From positions 1 through 56,101 of the forward strand of contig CAZNIP010000007.1 of NCBI GenBank assembly GCA_964573115.1: a stretch of DNA of 56,101 bases, read 5' to 3'. The stretch is from CAYOID01 sp964573115 (GTDB lineage: Bacteria > Desulfobacterota > Desulfovibrionia > Desulfovibrionales > Desulfothermaceae). The notes beneath the pieces are model-generated. The model did not search any database, was not told the origin of the DNA, and was given only the letters and a program-made list of their open reading frames with translations. The stretch's first letter is position 1, and each line of letters begins with the position of its first letter. Shown here piece after piece: positions 26,403-34,331 of this stretch. The translations under genes and the position numbers were made by a program.

Positions 26403-28018
26403 GGCGGCTCTCCAGTGCCTTTGAGTCCGGGCGGATCTCCTGGTTCCGCTCCAGGCACCGGCCTGTAGAATCCGGACCACAGCTGGAGATAGCTCTGGGT
26501 CTCTGTCCGGCATCTGGCCTGATCCCAGCCGAGTTCCTGGGCGCAGATGTCCGCGACCGCGGGAAGGCAGTCCAGGCCGCCGTGATCCAGGAGCAGCCCC
26601 AGGCGGGTCCTGCGGAGCATGAGGTCTTCGAGGTGGAGGACCTGTTCGTGCCGGGCCGCCCAGCGCAGTTCGTCCCACAGCAGGTCTGTCCCGGGGACCT
26701 GGCCGGAGGTTCGCATGGACTTCTGCAGGCCGGGGAAGTCCAGCCTGTAGCGGGCCTGGAGCCGGGAGCAGTGGTCCAGGGGCAGGCCGGCCGTGCTGTC
26801 CTGAACCCTCTCCAGCCTGGAGAAGAGCGGGTTTCTTGCCGGCACCATCCGAAGGGGCCCCAGGTGATCCTGGGCAGCCCGGAGGGCATCCCGGGCAATG
26901 AGTCTGAAGGTGGTCAGCTTGCCTCCGGTGACCGTGATCAGCCCCTGGTGATCCACGACCACATGCCGCCTGGGCTCCCTGGACGGCTCTCTGCCCCGGT
27001 GGGCCAGGACCGGTCTGATTCCGGCAAAAGAGGACACGATCATCCCGGTTCGCAGGTCCAGGCCCGGGAACCAGGCTCGAAGCCCGTCAAGGAGGTAGTT
27101 CAGCTCGGCCCGCTCCATTTTGGCCGGATGGTCCAGGGGCTGGTCATGGTCCAGGTCTGTGGTCCCGACGACGGTGGCCTGCTCCCAGGGAAAGGCGAAG
27201 ACGGGCCGCTGATCCCCGGGGTGCGGGACCGCGACCGAGCAGGGCACCGGGAGATCTTTGGCCCGGAAGACCAGATGGCTTCCCCGCAGGGGGCGGAGGT
27301 CGAGGCTCTGACTGCGGAGACGGCAGACCCTGTCGGCCCAGGCTCCGGTGGCGTTGACCACAGCCCTGGAGCTGACCTGTCTGGTCCGGCCGGACAGCGT
27401 GTCCTGAACCACGACCCCGTTGACCCGGCCATTGGCGGCCGTGATGTCCAGGACCGGACAGGCGTTGAGCAGCACAGCCCCGTGATGCAGGGCTTCCTGA
27501 AGCACAGCCAGGACCAGCCTGGCATCGTCAGTCACGCCGTCCTGGAAGGTCAGCCCGCCGTTCAGCCCCTGGTCGTTCAAGAAAGGGACCCTTTCCAGCA
27601 GGGCGGACGTGGTCAGGGATGCATGTCGGTGTTCACAGGCCAGGAGGTCGTAAGCCCACAGCCCTGAGGTCAAAAGGAGCTTTTCCGCCCTGCGGCCGGC
27701 CTGGACCGGGAGGATGAAGGTCAGGGGGTTGACCAGCCCCCTGGCCTCCCGGAGAAGCCTTTTCCGCTCCCGGATCGAATCCAGGGTCAGCCTGACGTCG
27801 CCCTGTTTGAGGTATCTCAGCCCCCCGTGGACCATCTTGGATGACCAGCTCGAGGCGCCCCAGGCATAATCATGCCCTTCCAGGAGGCAGGTTCGCAGCC
27901 CGGCCCTGGAGGCTTCCAGGGCCACCCCGGCCCCGGTGATGCCCCCGCCGATGACGACGAGTTCGAAGGGACGGCTCAAGGCGTCCCAGGCCTGTTCCCG
28001 GGATGCGTTCTGCCACAT
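26399..28018 (-). CDS. FAD-dependent glycerol-3-phosphate dehydrogenase-like protein (GlpD/EryB type)
   Basis: The 539-residue flavoprotein has a dinucleotide-binding VVIGGGITGAGVALEASRAG near residue 21, and the GlpD signature SSKMVHGGLRYLKQGD. GTTDLDHDQ and TGGKLTTFRL follow, and a GlpD-type C-terminal helical domain ends the protein. GlpD enzymes oxidise sn-glycerol 3-phosphate to dihydroxyacetone phosphate and pass electrons to quinone at the inner membrane. EryB, which acts on erythritol 1-phosphate, is a homologue, so the phosphorylated polyol made by the adjacent kinase is the likely substrate. The gene starts 3 bases after the AGPS-like stop, with AAGGGTGAG upstream. Confidence 0.87.
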   Translation of the reverse strand: MWQNASREQAWDALSRPFELVVIGGGITGAGVALEASRAGLRTCLLEGHDYAWGASSWSSKMVHGGLRYLKQGDVRLTLDSIRERKRLLREARGLVNPLTFILPVQAGRRAEKLLLTSGLWAYDLLACEHRHASLTTSALLERVPFLNDQGLNGGLTFQDGVTDDARLVLAVLQEALHHGAVLLNACPVLDITAANGRVNGVVVQDTLSGRTRQVSSRAVVNATGAWADRVCRLRSQSLDLRPLRGSHLVFRAKDLPVPCSVAVPHPGDQRPVFAFPWEQATVVGTTDLDHDQPLDHPAKMERAELNYLLDGLRAWFPGLDLRTGMIVSSFAGIRPVLAHRGREPSREPRRHVVVDHQGLITVTGGKLTTFRLIARDALRAAQDHLGPLRMVPARNPLFSRLERVQDSTAGLPLDHCSRLQARYRLDFPGLQKSMRTSGQVPGTDLLWDELRWAARHEQVLHLEDLMLRRTRLGLLLDHGGLDCLPAVADICAQELGWDQARCRTETQSYLQLWSGFYRPVPGAEPGDPPGLKGTGEPP

Positions 28019-28021
28019 GGC

Positions 28022-29638
28022 TCACCCTTGTCCTCTTGGCGGTTTGGCCACCAGCTTGCCCGGGTTCATGAGCCCGTGAGGATCGAAGCTGGAGCACAGG
28101 CTGCGGATGGCCGACAGACCCAGCCGGCCTTTCTCCGGTTCCAGGTCCTGAAGGTGATCGAGGCCCACGCCGTGATGGTGGCTGATGGTCCCCTGATTGG
28201 CCACAATGGCCCGGCTGGCGGCCTGCTTGAGGGCCCCCCAACGCTCGAGGGTCTCCTCGGCGGTGGAGGCCAGGCGAAAGAGGACCGTGGTGTAGATGGA
28301 CGAACCTGTCGGGTAGACATGGGAGAGGTGGGAAAAGACATGGACTGCTTCGCCGGCGCCCTGGAGCCCGGCGTGCAGTCCGGATTCGATGTCCTCCATG
28401 GTCTGGGTCACTCTGTCCCAGGGAACCGCTGTTTCCAGGGTGTCGACAGCATAGCCCAGGTCCCAGAGCACGTTGCGCAGGTAGGGGGCCAGGAACCGCT
28501 TTTTGTGCCAGGCCCGTCCCAGGGCGGTGTGCAGATGGACTCCCCGGCCCACGCGTCTGACCTCTGCCAGGGCGGCCCGGACAGCCTGCCGGGTTGCCCT
28601 GGGGCGACCGCTGAAGCCCAGAAGGAGCAGGCAGCCCTGGGGGCCGATCCGCCGCAGGCGCAGATAGGTGTCCAAGATCTCCACCAGGCGGTCGTGACCG
28701 CTCATGGCCATGTTGGTCCTGGTTTCGGCCGCATTGCTCAGCCTGATCATGGACAGGGGTATCCGATTCTGAACCAGGGAACGGACCGCGTCCACACCCC
28801 TGTCCCAGTCCGGGAGGATGAAGGCGTGGAAGCGCTCCCTTTCCGGGGTCGGGCTGACCTGGACCGCGACCGTCGTCAGGAGGCCCAATCGCCCCTCGGA
28901 GCCGAGGATGACCTCCCTGAGGTCCGGTCCGGCAGCCGAGGAGGGCACGGCCGGGACGGTCAGGTCGCCGGAGGGGGTGACAACGCGGCCGCCCCTGAAC
29001 ATGGCCTTGATGCTCCCGTACCCCAGGGACTGCTGCCCGGAGGAGCGGGTGGCCACCCAGCCCCCCAGGGTCGAGAATTCGAAGGATTGCGGGAAATGCC
29101 CCAGGGTGCAGCCACGCTCCTGGAGGCTGGCCTCGAGCTGCGGGCCGGTGACGCCGGCCTGGAAGGTGGCCGTGAGGCTGGTTTGGCTGAAGTCCTGAAG
29201 CCTGTCCATGCCGGCCATGGAGACGGTGAGCACAGGCCTGGATCCCGGCACAGGGGTCACGTGGCCGAGCACGCTCGACCCGCCGCCGTACGGGATGAGG
29301 GACCAGCCGCCCTGCCTGGCCAGGTTGATGAGCTCCCGGACCTGGTCCTCGTCCTGGGGAAAGGCCACCCCGTCAGGGAATGAGTCCAGCTGGCCGAAAC
29401 GCAGGGCCACCCAGTCAGGCAGACTCTGCCCCCTGGCGTGCCTCAACCTGGGCTCAGCATCTGTGGAGATCAAAGGGTGCTCCCTGAGTCTTGATGGGGG
29501 GACCCCGGCCAGCACCGTGTCCAGAGATGCGTTCTGCCGGGGCCGCCCGGGACCGAGCAGCTCCGTGAGCATGGTTTCCGCCCTGGGGGGCAGGTTCAGG
29601 GAGAGGGACTCGTCCCCCCATCCGTTCCAGCGTTGCAT
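28022..29638 (-). CDS. FAD-linked oxidase of the alkylglycerone-phosphate synthase/YgcU family
   Basis: The 538-residue protein has an N-terminal WNGWGDE block, a PCMH-type FAD domain (PYGGGSSVLGHV, about 116-127) and the AGPS-type FPQSFEFSTLGGWVATRSSG. At the C-terminus ISHHHGVG carries the three histidines that AGPS needs, followed by DPHGLMNPGK. AGPS swaps the acyl chain of acyl-DHAP for a fatty alcohol in ether-lipid synthesis; E. coli YgcU is a relative of unknown substrate. I chose ATG 29638 over an in-frame TTG at 29650, since it is preceded by GGAGCAGG. First gene after fadR, separated by a strong hairpin. Ether-lipid synthesis or polyol oxidation are both possible. Confidence 0.82.
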   Translation of the reverse strand: MQRWNGWGDESLSLNLPPRAETMLTELLGPGRPRQNASLDTVLAGVPPSRLREHPLISTDAEPRLRHARGQSLPDWVALRFGQLDSFPDGVAFPQDEDQVRELINLARQGGWSLIPYGGGSSVLGHVTPVPGSRPVLTVSMAGMDRLQDFSQTSLTATFQAGVTGPQLEASLQERGCTLGHFPQSFEFSTLGGWVATRSSGQQSLGYGSIKAMFRGGRVVTPSGDLTVPAVPSSAAGPDLREVILGSEGRLGLLTTVAVQVSPTPERERFHAFILPDWDRGVDAVRSLVQNRIPLSMIRLSNAAETRTNMAMSGHDRLVEILDTYLRLRRIGPQGCLLLLGFSGRPRATRQAVRAALAEVRRVGRGVHLHTALGRAWHKKRFLAPYLRNVLWDLGYAVDTLETAVPWDRVTQTMEDIESGLHAGLQGAGEAVHVFSHLSHVYPTGSSIYTTVLFRLASTAEETLERWGALKQAASRAIVANQGTISHHHGVGLDHLQDLEPEKGRLGLSAIRSLCSSFDPHGLMNPGKLVAKPPRGQG

Positions 29639-29652
29639 GGCCTGCTCCAAAA

Positions 29653-29679
29653 GAGAGTGCGGCCTCCGGCCCCGCTCTC
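29653..29679 (-). terminator. hairpin with short U-tract between the fadR-like and AGPS-like genes
   Basis: On the minus strand a 12-base arm (29679-29668) pairs with 29664-29653 with two mismatches around a GGA loop, followed by TTTT and then the AGPS ribosome site. It could be a weak terminator or attenuator that lowers expression of the metabolic genes relative to the regulator. The GCC-GGA-GGC apex resembles the hairpins at 6014 and 38854. Confidence 0.5.
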
Positions 29680-29726
29680 GTCAGCTTGTGGTGTGAGAAG
29701 AGCCTGCTCTTTCACCGGACCTGGAT

Positions 29727-30413
29727 TCAAAGCCCGGACGCGCTCATTTCCTGCCAGAGGCGCAGGCTCTCTGCCATGACCTCCCTGGTCAGGGCTGCGG
29801 CGTCGAGTGCCTTTGACTGCTCGGCCAGATCCTTGAGCACAGCGTAAAACCGGCGGGAGCTGTCCCTGGACTCCTGCCGGGCGAAGTAGAGAGGCCCGAG
29901 ATGAAGGGACGCCCCTTTGAACCCGTTCATGATCATGGTGTAGACCGGGTTGGCGGACAAGACGGCCAGCTCGTGGTGCAGCTCCCAGTCGAAACGGGAC
30001 AGGGACTCCGGGTCGTCCTTGAGCCGGGTGTGTCCAGCCAGGTACCGGACCACTCCCTGACCGTTCAGGGACACGGCCAGCTCAGTGTAGTGCGGGGCCA
30101 GGCCGACCCTGGCCTCCAGCAGATGGGGGATGAATGCCCTGGACAGGGCATGGCTGTGTTCGGCCAGGGCAGTCAGGACCTGCAGCCCGCCCTGGCGGAG
30201 GACGTCGTTGATCAGGGTTGGCTTGCCGTGCCGGATGGTCACCCAGCCGTCCCGTTCCAGTCTGGAGAGGACCTCCCGCAGGGTCGGGCGGGTCACTCCG
30301 AGCCGGGCTGCCAGCCTCCGTTCATTGGGCAGGGTCGAGCCTGGGGGCGTGACCCCGTCCAGGATGTCTCGGATGATCTGCTCTTCAACCATGCGGCGAG
30401 GCGATTGAGCCAT
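29727..30413 (-). CDS. FadR-like GntR-family transcriptional regulator
   Basis: The 228-residue protein is close to E. coli FadR along its length. It starts MAQSP like FadR, and the winged-helix domain has LPNERRLAARLGVTRPTLREV and DGWVTIRHGKPT. The C-terminal domain keeps NPVYTMIMNGFKG and LYFA, as in FadR_C. FadR releases DNA on binding long-chain acyl-CoA, so this regulator probably senses fatty acyl-CoA. I set the start at ATG 30413 because GAAGG lies upstream and FadR begins there; a TTG at 30464 would add 17 residues. A palindrome with a FadR-type core lies 79 bases upstream. Confidence 0.85.
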   Translation of the reverse strand: MAQSPRRMVEEQIIRDILDGVTPPGSTLPNERRLAARLGVTRPTLREVLSRLERDGWVTIRHGKPTLINDVLRQGGLQVLTALAEHSHALSRAFIPHLLEARVGLAPHYTELAVSLNGQGVVRYLAGHTRLKDDPESLSRFDWELHHELAVLSANPVYTMIMNGFKGASLHLGPLYFARQESRDSSRRFYAVLKDLAEQSKALDAAALTREVMAESLRLWQEMSASGL

Positions 30414-30491
30414 GGGGTTGGCCTTCAATGCGGGTTGCGAACGGACCGAATGCGCTGATCGCAAGGTCCAGCCTGGCCAAAGGAACAGGGT

Positions 30492-30515
30492 AAGTGGTCA
30501 GAGGTCTGACCACTT
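30492..30515. promoter_or_regulatory. 24-bp perfect palindrome with FadR-type core, candidate operator
   Basis: AAGTGGTCAGA (30492-30502) is mirrored by TCTGACCACTT (30505-30515) around GG. Inside it, AGGTCTGACCA (30502-30512) matches the FadR core TGGTCNGACCA at 10 of 11 bases. Two weaker matches flank it, TGGTCAGAGGT (30495-30505) and TGATCAGACTG (30515-30525), so several dimers might bind. It sits upstream of the FadR-like gene and is best read as an autoregulatory operator for the minus-strand operon. Confidence 0.65.
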
Positions 30516-30631
30516 GATCAGACTGCCATGGCCCTGCTGGGACGTCAACCGTTTGTTGGGACCTGCGAGAAAAAACGCGTCTTTCCAGGGAGTTGTGTTT
30601 CATGCGAGCCCGGGCAGCACACGGCAACGCG

Positions 30632-30676
30632 CGAATGAAGCACCAGAAGAGTCAGCGAGCCATGATGCTTCATTCG
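30632..30676. repeat. 10-bp inverted repeat at the hrpB 3' end
   Basis: CGAATGAAGC (30632-30641) and GCTTCATTCG (30667-30676) are exact inverted repeats separated by 25 bases, the second overlapping the hrpB stop codon. There is no U-tract on the minus strand, so a canonical terminator is unlikely, though the stem could mark the transcript end. Confidence 0.5.
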
Positions 30677-33027
30677 ATGAGCACGACCTTGCTGTCCTGG
30701 CGATAGCGGATGGTCCAGCTGCGGCCCCAGGAGGGCAGCTCCCAGCGCTGGGGGGGTGATGTGCGGACCCCTGCGGTGCGGACGAGTTCGATCCGCTTTT
30801 TCAGCGGGTCGTACTCGACCCGGAGGTGCAGGTCCTGCAGGGAGAGGCTCCGCGGGTAGCTGCGGTCAAAGGCTTCCCGCTCCCACTCCGGAATGCCCTC
30901 AAAGGACAGATCTTCAGGCTCCAGCGCGGCCAGGTCCTGCTCACTGTCCACCCCGATGTCCTTCAGCCGGGAGACAAGCCAGTCAAAGGGTTCAGCAGGG
31001 CTGCCCTGAGCCGATTCCAGCTGGAGGTAGAGGTTCCATGCCGAGATGTCCTCCTTGATTCGGGAGCCGGCCGGTTTGAGCATGGATCCCCTGAGGATCA
31101 GCTCGGCCAGGGCCTGCCGCAGGGTCTCCCCGTGAGCCCTGACCTTGTCGGAGGCGATGTTTCGACCGGCATAGCTCCGGGACTGGACAACCCAGAGAGA
31201 GGTCCCGTCCCATTCCGGCGTCTGATGGGAGACTGTGCCCAGACCGGCATCGCTGAGCATGGAGACGGGCACAGGGGCAATGCAGGTGGCCAGGTTGATG
31301 GTCTGCACGGTCCCCCGGGCCGGGATCGAGTGTTGATCAAAGACGAGCCCGGTCAGGGCCTTGTCTGGAAACCTGGACTCCCTGGAGATCTGCACTTCGA
31401 CCTGCCCGTTGCCCATGGCCTGAGGTCTCTTGGCCCTGCGGACAAAGGCCAGTTCAGGGGCGGCCCTGAGGACGGCCCACAGGAAGTCCTGCCTGGGAAG
31501 AGCCCCGCCCGGCTCCCGGGGCGGAAGATCGAGGCTGTTTCGAATCTGGTCCGCGATCCGTCTGGCTTCGGCCAGGTTGGCCCCGTTCAAGGACAGCTCC
31601 CTGGGGGGCGTCCCCCGGACAAGCCGGATCAGCGTGGTGGGGTCGCAGGGGTCCGGGCTCCAGGAGGCCAGAGCGGCCCTGCCTTTCTCCGAACCAGGGG
31701 GCTGGAACAGGAACCCCTGGACGCTCAGGGCTCCGGCCAGGTCGACCATCATGGATCGCGTGGCCTCGCTGTCCATGGCCATGATCAGAAAGGCCAGAAA
31801 GGGGTCCACGGGCAGCACAAAGAGACTGCGGCCAAAGTTGGTGATCCTGAGCTCCTCGTCCACGGCCTGCATGGCCAGGAGCCGGTCCCTGGCCCTGGCC
31901 CTGGCGTGTTCGGGCAGGGTTTCGGGAAAGTCCAGCTGGTCAGCAGATCGACCGCAGGCTGCGGCCGCGAGGTAGAGCTCGGTCAGCTCCTCACGGACGA
32001 TCTCCGGGGGTGTGAAGGGTTCGAGCCTGGCCGAGGAGCTCCACAGCCGAAAGCAAAGTCCCGGCCCCAGCCGACCGGCCCGCCCGCTGCGCTGGTCCGC
32101 CGCGGCCTGGGAAATGGTGCACAGCCCGAGGACCGTCCGCCCGTTGCGGTGATGGGTCCGCCTCTCCAGCCCCGAGTCGACCACCGCCCGCACCCCGGGC
32201 AGGGTCAGCGAGGTCTCGGCCACGTTCGTGGACAGGATGACCCTCTGATGCTCAGCCGTGACCAGGACCCGGTCCTGGATGTCAGGGCTGACCCCGGCAT
32301 GGAGATCGACGATCTCGGCCTGGACGCCGGCCTGGGCCAGGGCCTTGTGAGCCGCTGAGATTTCGCCTTTTCCCGGCAGAAAGACCAGGATATCCCCCTG
32401 CCCCGTCTCTTTGAGAACGTCGGAAACGGCGCGGGCGATCCTCTGTTCCAGGTCCTGGAGCCCTGGAAGGATCGGCTGACCGGCATAGCGGATGTCCACG
32501 GCGTGCTGTCTGGACTGGGCCGTGAGGAGATGGCCCTGCAGGCGTTCGGCCAGCTGGTGACCGTCCATGGTGGCCGAGGCGATGACCAGGTTCTGCGGTG
32601 TCCAGCGCAGCAGGGCGGCCAAAAGGTCCGTGTCCCAGCGGCGTTCGTGGTATTCGTCCAGGAACACGGTTGAAAAGGGATCCAGGGCCCCACTGGCCTG
32701 CCACCTCAGGGCCACCCCGGGTGTGGCGAAGATGATCCTGGAATGCCGGCTGAATTTGGACTGGTGGCGCACCGCGAACCCAATCGCCTCCCCAGGCTCT
32801 GTGCCTGTGGATCTGGCCAGGTGAAGGGCCAGAGACCGGCAGGCCATGCGTCTGGGCTCGATCACAAGGACCGTCCCAGCCTCAGCAGCCCAGAGCGGCA
32901 GCCGGGTCGACTTGCCCGAACCGGTGGGGGCGTCGATGATCAAGGGCCCGGTTCCCAGCAGGCTCAGGAAGGGGTCTTTGATGGAGTCGACAGGCAAGGG
33001 CTCGAGTCTGACTGTTTTCAGGGTCAT
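30670..33027 (-). CDS. hrpB: ATP-dependent helicase HrpB
   Basis: The 785-residue protein is a DEAH-box helicase of the HrpB type. It has Walker A APTGSGKST, EPRRMACRSLA, the DEAH-like box as DEYHERRWDTDLLAAL, SATMDG, VFLPGKGEI, NVAETSLTLPGV and QRSGRAGRLGPG. The C-terminal half has the HrpB-specific extension. HrpB is a probable RNA helicase with no agreed function in most bacteria. ATG 33027 is preceded by AGAGG and preferred over a TTG at 33051. It is divergent from the U32-like gene, with 116 bases between them. Confidence 0.9.
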   Translation of the reverse strand: MTLKTVRLEPLPVDSIKDPFLSLLGTGPLIIDAPTGSGKSTRLPLWAAEAGTVLVIEPRRMACRSLALHLARSTGTEPGEAIGFAVRHQSKFSRHSRIIFATPGVALRWQASGALDPFSTVFLDEYHERRWDTDLLAALLRWTPQNLVIASATMDGHQLAERLQGHLLTAQSRQHAVDIRYAGQPILPGLQDLEQRIARAVSDVLKETGQGDILVFLPGKGEISAAHKALAQAGVQAEIVDLHAGVSPDIQDRVLVTAEHQRVILSTNVAETSLTLPGVRAVVDSGLERRTHHRNGRTVLGLCTISQAAADQRSGRAGRLGPGLCFRLWSSSARLEPFTPPEIVREELTELYLAAAACGRSADQLDFPETLPEHARARARDRLLAMQAVDEELRITNFGRSLFVLPVDPFLAFLIMAMDSEATRSMMVDLAGALSVQGFLFQPPGSEKGRAALASWSPDPCDPTTLIRLVRGTPPRELSLNGANLAEARRIADQIRNSLDLPPREPGGALPRQDFLWAVLRAAPELAFVRRAKRPQAMGNGQVEVQISRESRFPDKALTGLVFDQHSIPARGTVQTINLATCIAPVPVSMLSDAGLGTVSHQTPEWDGTSLWVVQSRSYAGRNIASDKVRAHGETLRQALAELILRGSMLKPAGSRIKEDISAWNLYLQLESAQGSPAEPFDWLVSRLKDIGVDSEQDLAALEPEDLSFEGIPEWEREAFDRSYPRSLSLQDLHLRVEYDPLKKRIELVRTAGVRTSPPQRWELPSWGRSWTIRYRQDSKVVLIE

Positions 33028-33143
33028 GCAACCTCTGTTCGTGACGGCCAAAGCGACCTGTGGTAGTCTTGTTCGTGGTCAGCGCGGTCTTTTTTCACAA
33101 CCTTTGCACGGAATCCCTTTGCACGACCCTCACGAAGAGCCCC

Positions 33144-34205
33144 ATGCGTTTCGACATCCCCTTTCTCCCGGATCAGGGTTACCTCAGCTGTCTGCAGCAC
33201 AGTCTGGACACCCTGCACTCCCTGTACTTCAGCCTGCATGCTGAAGCCGCTCTGGATGCCCGCCCCAGGGGCCGGGTCCTGAACTCAGACGAGCTCTCAA
33301 ACTGGCTGAAATCCCTGCCGGGAGTCAAGAAATACGGATTGCTGAACAGCCGGTTCCAGTGTCCGGAGAGCTACAGCTCACCGTCTTTCCTGGAGCATGT
33401 GGTTGAGGTGCTGCACAAGCTCAGACAGGACAACAACCTGGACGGGATTGTCTATGTCGACCACTATCTCCTGCAAGCCGTGTCCGACGCAGCCCCGGAC
33501 CTGGCCCGGGGGGTGGAGGCTGTGCCCGGACTGAACTGCATGCTGGACTCCCTGGAGAAGATCCAGCTTCAGCTGGAGTTCATCGCCAAAACCGCTTTTT
33601 CAGAGCCGAAGAAGCTGCTCCTCGATCGCAGCCTGAACAGGTCCTGGGGCAGGCTGGAACTGATCTGCGCCGGGATCCGCAAACACTGGCCCCAAACCTC
33701 CATCGGGCTTCTGGCCAACGAGGGCTGCCTGCCTCACTGCCCTTTCAAGCTGACCCACGACGCCCAGATCTCTCTGGCCAACCTGCAGTGCAGGCAGGAC
33801 AGGACCGCGGTGGACAATGCCAGGCTCGGCTGCGCCAGAACCTTTGCCGAAGACCCGTCCCTGATCTTCAGGTCGCCCTTTATCAGGCCGGAGGACGTCC
33901 GGGCTTACGAAGGGCTGGTCGACTTCATCAAGCTTTCGGGCCGGACCAGGGGGCCGCGGGTGATGTCCAGGATTCTCTCCGCCTATGTCCGGCAGAGCTA
34001 CTCCGGGAACCTCCTGGAGATCCTGGATACCCTGGAGTTCCTGGCCGGACGCTTCAGGGTCGCCAATCAGGACCTGCCGGGGGACTTCCTGCGCAGGGTG
34101 TCCACCTGCGACAAGGACTGCCGTCATTGCGCCTACTGTTTCGAGCTCAGTCAGAAGCTGGTCGAGGACAGGGGCATTGCCGGGCTGCGCCGGATGTGGG
34201 CCTAG
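33144..34205 (+). CDS. cysteine-rich protein, possibly peptidase-U32/UbiUV-like
   Basis: I do not recognise this 353-residue protein with certainty. It has clustered cysteines: NEGCLPHCPF (about 214-223), Cys in NLQCRQ and LGCARTF, and a C-terminal CDKDCRHCAYC group (about 325-335). The NEGCLPHCP segment and the barrel-like spacing resemble U32 'peptidase' relatives, several of which (UbiU, UbiV, RlhA) bind iron-sulfur clusters and act in anaerobic hydroxylation. An Fe-S cluster is therefore plausible. ATG 33144 is chosen because the frame from GTG 33060 begins with unconserved-looking sequence; its ribosome site is weak. It stands alone between hrpB and the TtuA-like gene. Confidence 0.5.
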   Translation: MRFDIPFLPDQGYLSCLQHSLDTLHSLYFSLHAEAALDARPRGRVLNSDELSNWLKSLPGVKKYGLLNSRFQCPESYSSPSFLEHVVEVLHKLRQDNNLDGIVYVDHYLLQAVSDAAPDLARGVEAVPGLNCMLDSLEKIQLQLEFIAKTAFSEPKKLLLDRSLNRSWGRLELICAGIRKHWPQTSIGLLANEGCLPHCPFKLTHDAQISLANLQCRQDRTAVDNARLGCARTFAEDPSLIFRSPFIRPEDVRAYEGLVDFIKLSGRTRGPRVMSRILSAYVRQSYSGNLLEILDTLEFLAGRFRVANQDLPGDFLRRVSTCDKDCRHCAYCFELSQKLVEDRGIAGLRRMWA

Positions 34206-34229
34206 CACGATGCGGCTGCGGGCAATTCA

Positions 34230-34302
34230 CAGAGTACAGAAGACAGAATTCAGAATTCAGAATTCAGAAGACAGAAAACAGAATGCAGAATAGAGAATTC
34301 AG
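34230..34302. repeat. imperfect CAGAATT tandem array within a 9-bp inverted repeat
   Basis: The plus strand carries about nine imperfect 7-8-base units of the CAGAATT/CAGAAGA kind, an almost pure purine-plus-C/T tract. It is bracketed by GCGGCTGCG (34212-34220) and its exact inverse CGCAGCCGC (34303-34311). The array ends with AGAGAATTCAGC, a 12-mer also found in the hairpin at 6012-6023 (one base differing at its first position). No coding sense is visible. Confidence 0.7.
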
Positions 34303-34331
34303 CGCAGCCGCTGTCTCGCATAAAACGTGCT

